Positions 20,501 through 23,118 of a stretch of 23,118 bases of DNA are shown here, one piece after another. Origin of the DNA: JANRLJ01 sp034437895 (GTDB taxonomy: Bacteria > Chloroflexota > Anaerolineae > Aggregatilineales > Phototrophicaceae); NCBI GenBank assembly GCA_034437895.1, contig DAOTTO010000406.1, forward strand, positions 1 to 23,118. Reading direction: 5' to 3'. The position numbers and the translations under genes were made by a program. Position 1 is the stretch's first letter, and each line of letters starts with the position of its first letter. The notes under the pieces are model-generated. The model ran no database searches, had not been told where the DNA came from, and saw only the letters and a program-made list of their open reading frames with translations.

Positions 20501-23118
20501 ATGTCATCTTCATCCAGACTTACGGCGCTCGTAGGATTGCTCGTGGCGCTTGCAGTCGTAGTGGTTATTTTTATTGGCATCCTCCTCTTTACCAGTGGCG
20601 GCGATGACTCCGGCGATCAAGCAGCCAGCACCGTCGCAGCGGCTGCCGCTGGTACCGCGACCAGCGAAGCCACCACGTCGCTATCACGCCCTTTTACCCT
20701 GCCACCTTCTTTTACACCCACCGTCACGATTACGCCCCTGCCACAACCAGGGAACAACGGACAAAGTGGGCAAATCATCCCCACTTCAATTCCCGCTGTC
20801 GTGACCAATACCTTCCAGCCGTTTGTGCCGACGGCAGCGCTGCCACCGACTGCTACACCGCCACCAATAGTGGTCAACAATCCTTCTGGTGACAGCGTAT
20901 CCGCCGTAAATATCGGCATCCGTTCCCCGCTGGCAGGCAATGTTGTCGCCGGGAATGTCCAAATTATTGGCTCGGCAGTCTATCCACAATTTCTACAATA
21001 CACGCTTGCTTACGGCACCGACCCGAATCCGGCTAACCTTTTTAATCCGCTTGGCGTAGTTCAAACCCCGATCAGTAATGGATTACTTGGCGTTTGGAAT
21101 ACGAATACCGTCGCCGACGGCACGTATCAACTTCGTTTGACCGTGACTCTACGCGATGGGACGAGCCTTTCGACAGTGACCAGCGGCATCCGTGTGCAGA
21201 ATAGCGCGCCTACGCCTGCACCAACCATTACACCCAACATCCCGCGTCCGATTGCGGCTTTCTCACGCGTCTATACCAGCAATCAGCCCGCAAACACCGC
21301 GACCTTTATCAATCAATCCACCGGACAGCTCACCGGCATTTTGTGGCAGTTCGGCGATGGCACCACCGACACAGGGAATAATCCGACCCATACCTATGCC
21401 GCGCCGGGTATTTATACCGTCACGCTCGGCGTGGTCGGCCCCGGTGGCGATTCCAACGTCAGCCAGCAGATCACTATTCAAGGCGCAACTCCGCCGACAG
21501 CCGCTTTTGCTGCTGATCGACTCGCCGGCGCTTTGCCATTGGTTGTCCGTTTTACCGACCAATCGACGGGGCAGATTACGGCTTATTTGTGGCAGTTTGG
21601 CGACGGCGGCACGAGTACCGAGCGCAATCCGGTTCGCACTTTTAGCATTGTCGGGACGTATAACGTCATCTTGACGGTAAGCGGTTCCGGCGGTGCAAGC
21701 ACATTCGTCCGCCAAATCACCGTGGAAAATCCGATTGTTCCCGCGCCTGTCGCCATATTTACGCCGAATCCTAATAACGGACAAGCGCCCCTCTCCGTGC
21801 AGTTCACGAGTGCGTCCACCGGGCAGATTACGGCGTATAGCTGGAACTTCGGGGATGGCAGCCTCGGCACCGAACAGAATCCAATCCATGTTTATGCTAA
21901 TCCGGGCGTTTATACCGTCACGCTAATCGTCACGGGTCAAGGTGGACAGGGGACGGCGCAATCGACCATCACCGTCAACGGTCTGCCGCCAACCGCGATC
22001 TCAACCAGTACCGCCAGCGCAACGGCTACCGCGACAACAACACCGACATCCACCGCGACCCCGACGGTTACAGTCGAAACTGCGACTAGCACCGCCACCG
22101 AAACCGCCACTGCAACGGCGACTAATACCCTCGTGCCGACGCTGACGGAAACACCGACATCAACGACGACAGATCAGCCGAGCGCGACATCGACAGAAAC
22201 AATGCTGCCAACACTGACGGAAACGTCAACCGCGACCAGCACCTTCACGCCTGAACCCACGCTGACCGAAACAGCGACGGTGACGAATACCGAGATTCCA
22301 ACGGCGACAGAAACCCCGACGGAAATCCCGACGAATACCGACGTGCCGACGGCGACCCCGACCAATACTGACATTCCAACGGCGACGGCAACGAATACCG
22401 AGATTCCAACGGCGACAGAAACCCCGACGGAAATCCCGACGAATACACCAGAGCCTACATTTACAGAGACTCCGACAGAAATTCCGACCAACACCCCTGC
22501 ACCGTCCATCGCCGGATTTGTGCCGGACACCAACGGCGGAACAGCGCCGCTAACGGTCACATTCACCGATGCATCAATGGGCGACATCACAGATCGTGTG
22601 TGGGACTTTGGCGATGGAACAACCAGTGCCGAGGTTAGCCCGGTTTATATCTACAACACAGCCGGAACGTATACCGTCACGCTAACGGTTAACGGCCCCG
22701 GCGGAACGAACAGCGCTCAATCGACGATTACGGTCAATGCTGCGCCAGTCGCACCGACAGCGGTCTTTACACCCGATGTAACCGAGGGAACAGCGCCGCT
22801 GACAGTCACATTCACCGATGCGTCAACAGGCGACATCACAGATCGTGTGTGGGACTTTGGCGACGGCACGACCAGCATTGAAGTCAGTCCGGTACATGAA
22901 TATACGGTGGCGGGAACATACACTGTCACGCTAACGGTTAACGGCCCCGGCGGGACGAGTAACGCACAAACGACCATCACCGTCACTGACGGCGCACCCA
23001 CGCCCGATATTGTGGCGGAAGCCCCCATCGTGCCGGAATTGGGCGGCTTTGACGATCAAACAACGTTGCGACAAATCTATGAACTCGGCCTCACCTTCGG
23101 CAATCAGCCAACCGTCTT
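20501..23118 (+). CDS. Membrane-anchored multi-PKD-domain surface protein (3' end outside the window)
   Basis: Open from the ATG at 20501 to the right edge (at least 872 codons). GAGAGGAAG precedes the ATG. One N-terminal membrane helix (about 7-30, LVGLLVALAVVVVIFIGILL) acts as signal anchor, followed by a Thr/Pro-rich stem. Residues about 133-237 form a beta domain beginning VNIGIRSPLAG and ending DGTYQLRLTV-like. Then come PKD domains 1-3 (about 248-327, 331-412, 415-494), a 170-residue Thr/Pro/Glu-rich linker, and PKD 4-5 (about 667-747 and 750-830). Each PKD has the hallmark W-x-FGDG (WQFGDGTT, WQFGDGG, WNFGDGS, WDFGDGTT twice) and ends in YTVTL-type strands. PKD domains usually mediate binding or spacing outside the cell. 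The last visible text (TTLRQIYELGLTFGNQPTV) may begin a catalytic or binding domain that I cannot assign. Confidence 0.85.
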   Translation, partial: MSSSSRLTALVGLLVALAVVVVIFIGILLFTSGGDDSGDQAASTVAAAAAGTATSEATTSLSRPFTLPPSFTPTVTITPLPQPGNNGQSGQIIPTSIPAVVTNTFQPFVPTAALPPTATPPPIVVNNPSGDSVSAVNIGIRSPLAGNVVAGNVQIIGSAVYPQFLQYTLAYGTDPNPANLFNPLGVVQTPISNGLLGVWNTNTVADGTYQLRLTVTLRDGTSLSTVTSGIRVQNSAPTPAPTITPNIPRPIAAFSRVYTSNQPANTATFINQSTGQLTGILWQFGDGTTDTGNNPTHTYAAPGIYTVTLGVVGPGGDSNVSQQITIQGATPPTAAFAADRLAGALPLVVRFTDQSTGQITAYLWQFGDGGTSTERNPVRTFSIVGTYNVILTVSGSGGASTFVRQITVENPIVPAPVAIFTPNPNNGQAPLSVQFTSASTGQITAYSWNFGDGSLGTEQNPIHVYANPGVYTVTLIVTGQGGQGTAQSTITVNGLPPTAISTSTASATATATTTPTSTATPTVTVETATSTATETATATATNTLVPTLTETPTSTTTDQPSATSTETMLPTLTETSTATSTFTPEPTLTETATVTNTEIPTATETPTEIPTNTDVPTATPTNTDIPTATATNTEIPTATETPTEIPTNTPEPTFTETPTEIPTNTPAPSIAGFVPDTNGGTAPLTVTFTDASMGDITDRVWDFGDGTTSAEVSPVYIYNTAGTYTVTLTVNGPGGTNSAQSTITVNAAPVAPTAVFTPDVTEGTAPLTVTFTDASTGDITDRVWDFGDGTTSIEVSPVHEYTVAGTYTVTLTVNGPGGTSNAQTTITVTDGAPTPDIVAEAPIVPELGGFDDQTTLRQIYELGLTFGNQPTV
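22283..22446 (+). repeat. Exact 56-bp direct repeat inside the Thr-rich linker
   Basis: The 56 bp at 22283-22338 recur exactly at 22391-22446, offset 108 bp (36 codons, frame kept). Between and around them, looser units of the type ACCGAxATTCCxACGGCG recur. This looks like slippage or recombination expanding a T/P/E linker. Confidence 0.8.
22541..22990 (+). repeat. Recently duplicated PKD unit, period about 249 bp
   Basis: PKD 4 and 5 share long near-identical DNA: ACAGCGCCGCT.AC.GTCAC and GACATCACAGATCGTGTGTG at 22541-22617 and 22790-22866, and CTAACGGTTAACGGCCCCGG near both ends. PKD 1-3 are much more diverged. This implies a recent tandem duplication. Confidence 0.7.

Noticed and set aside
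22283..22446. Regularly spaced repeats resembling a CRISPR array
   Set aside because: Spacing keeps the reading frame of a Thr/Pro/Glu linker, the 'spacers' are related to each other, and no palindromic repeat or cas gene is present.
22174..22590. Minus-strand frame rich in VGISVGVSV repeats
   Set aside because: It is the reverse reading of the Thr/Pro-rich linker. Its repetitiveness simply mirrors the DNA repeat.

Overview
The window looks like the chromosome of a member of the Chloroflexota, most likely an Anaerolineae-like lineage. This is inferred from content, not from a marker search. The pointers are giant secreted proteins built from beta-helix, prealbumin-like, PKD and calcium-repeat modules with Pro/Thr-rich linkers; a carbohydrate ABC importer without its own ATPase; and short dispersed palindromes beginning TGTAGGG in the gaps between genes. 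No rRNA, tRNA, CRISPR array or recognisable insertion sequence was found.

Layout. 1-1070 (minus): the start of one small membrane protein gene and a complete AT-rich paralogue, apparently a tandem duplication that includes the upstream region. 1150-1866 (plus): a double thioredoxin-fold protein. 1867-2506: repeat-rich, gene-free. 2507-3181 (plus): a DtxR/MntR-type regulator that lacks most expected metal ligands. 3254-7584 (minus): a sugar ABC importer made of a solute-binding protein, a MalG-like permease and a MalF-like permease carrying an extra multi-helix membrane insert. 7996-12654 (plus): a 1552-residue secreted beta-helix/prealbumin/calcium-repeat protein. 12655-13298: hairpins and repeat debris. 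13299-14423 (minus): a DmpA-type (S58) self-processing aminopeptidase. 14637-16688 (plus): a secreted protein with four Cys-pair beta-sandwich repeats. 16751-19738 (minus): recA interrupted by two inteins. 19854-20402 (plus): PduO-type cobalamin adenosyltransferase. 20501-end (plus): a membrane-anchored multi-PKD protein that runs off the window.

The standout is recA. Its 995-residue frame splits cleanly into three RecA exteins (403 residues together), a 428-residue intein with a LAGLIDADG endonuclease inside the Walker A motif (between Lys and Thr of GPESSGK|T), and a 164-residue endonuclease-free mini-intein in the DNA-binding loop L2 (after VMFG). Active RecA would need two protein-splicing events. 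A good promoter with a palindrome between -35 and -10 lies upstream, in the position expected of an SOS operator.

The importer genes form one minus-strand cluster (permease, permease, then binding protein after a repeat-filled gap). The two convergent gene junctions at 3182-3253 and 16689-16750 carry related 31-bp palindromes. The three large surface proteins probably act at or beyond the cell envelope. Their roles cannot be read from sequence beyond the domain level.
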